From the NCBI GenBank assembly GCA_934130105.1, contig CAKOXL010000043.1:1-6168 (forward strand): 6,168 bases of DNA, written 5' to 3'. The notes beneath the pieces are model-generated. The model was given only the letters and a program-made list of their open reading frames with translations. It was not told the origin of the DNA and searched no databases. The DNA is from an uncultured Bacilli bacterium. Its GTDB lineage: Bacteria; Bacillota_I; Bacilli_A; RF39; UBA660. This document shows, piece by piece, positions 6,050 to 6,168 of the stretch (its first letter is position 1; the number at the start of each line of letters is the position of its first letter). Made by a program: the position numbers and the translations under genes.

Positions 6050-6078
6050 ATTATAGCACTAATATCAATATTACACAA
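6050..6078 (-). promoter_or_regulatory. Promoter of the zinc operon, with a possible operator
   Basis: On the minus strand TGCTATAAT forms an extended -10 (TATAAT at 6055-6050). The -35 TTGTGT (6078-6073) is weak and 17 bases upstream. Transcription would start near 6043. The spacer contains a 12-base palindrome, AATATTGATATT (6072-6061), placed where a repressor would block RNA polymerase. It is a candidate Zur site, but AT-rich palindromes of this size are common and it does not match the Bacillus Zur consensus. Confidence 0.6.
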
Positions 6079-6140
6079 TACTATTCAAAAAAATGATAGT
6101 GTAAAATTATTTGGGGCAGACATAAAAAAAGAAAAACCTT

Positions 6141-6149
6141 TGTTATAAT
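6141..6149 (+). promoter_or_regulatory. Divergent extended -10 element on the plus strand
   Basis: TGTTATAAT is a perfect TGnTATAAT extended -10. No clear -35 is seen 16-18 bases upstream, where the sequence is an A-rich tract. Transcription would begin near 6156 and run off the window, suggesting a gene just beyond the right edge. Confidence 0.4.
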
Positions 6150-6168
6150 AAATTTGAGAAACACAATA

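Noticed and set aside
6016..6078. N-terminal extension of the zur gene by up to 21 codons
   Set aside because: The extra codons overlap the -35/-10 promoter and the predicted transcription start, and only the Met at 6015 has a ribosome-binding site (GGGTGG) at proper distance.
6091..6121. Comparatively G-rich block ending TTGGGGCAGAC, considered as an insertion-sequence end (IS256-like)
   Set aside because: The GTGTAAAA part recalls such ends, but no matching inverted copy or transposase is present in the window, so a call is not supportable.
1..6168. CRISPR array, tRNA, rRNA or riboswitch
   Set aside because: No regularly spaced direct repeats, cloverleaf or conserved RNA core was found; the zinc operon leader is only about 28 bases, too short for a riboswitch.

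Overview
The window is very AT-rich with compact, overlapping genes and uses TGA as a stop (znuB and the permease both end in TGA) and TGG for Trp. This suggests a low-GC Firmicute with the standard bacterial code, perhaps an uncultured gut member of the Bacilli or Erysipelotrichia. The taxon is an inference from composition and gene style only.

Right-hand side (about 881-6078, all on the minus strand): one seven-gene zinc-homeostasis operon. From an extended -10 promoter near 6050-6055 it reads zur-type Fur regulator, a 98-residue two-span membrane protein with a Cys/His motif, znuA lipoprotein, znuC ATPase, znuB permease, a UPF0718/YcgR-type permease with a His/Cys-rich loop, and a TIGR03943/YcgQ-type membrane protein. 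From znuA onward every junction overlaps by 1 to 8 bases, so these genes should be translationally coupled. A 10-bp perfect hairpin lies in the only sizeable gap inside the operon and takes in part of the znuA ribosome-binding site. The expected logic is that Zur represses the operon when zinc is plentiful. When zinc is scarce, ZnuA captures extracytoplasmic zinc and ZnuBC imports it. The 98-residue protein and the YcgR/YcgQ-type pair are probable zinc-linked accessories of unproven role.

Left-hand side (1-880): the N-terminal 112 codons of an IS200/IS605-family TnpB, running off the window edge, followed by a 543-base stretch without an intact gene. That stretch holds a tnpB promoter, two hairpin terminators, and what look like the cut-off C-terminal ends of two unrelated genes on opposite strands that meet near position 595. 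This reads as a mobile-element and rearrangement scar beside a conserved operon.

Right edge (6079-6168): intergenic DNA with the operon promoter facing left and a plus-strand extended -10 (6141-6149) facing right, suggesting a divergently transcribed gene beyond the window.
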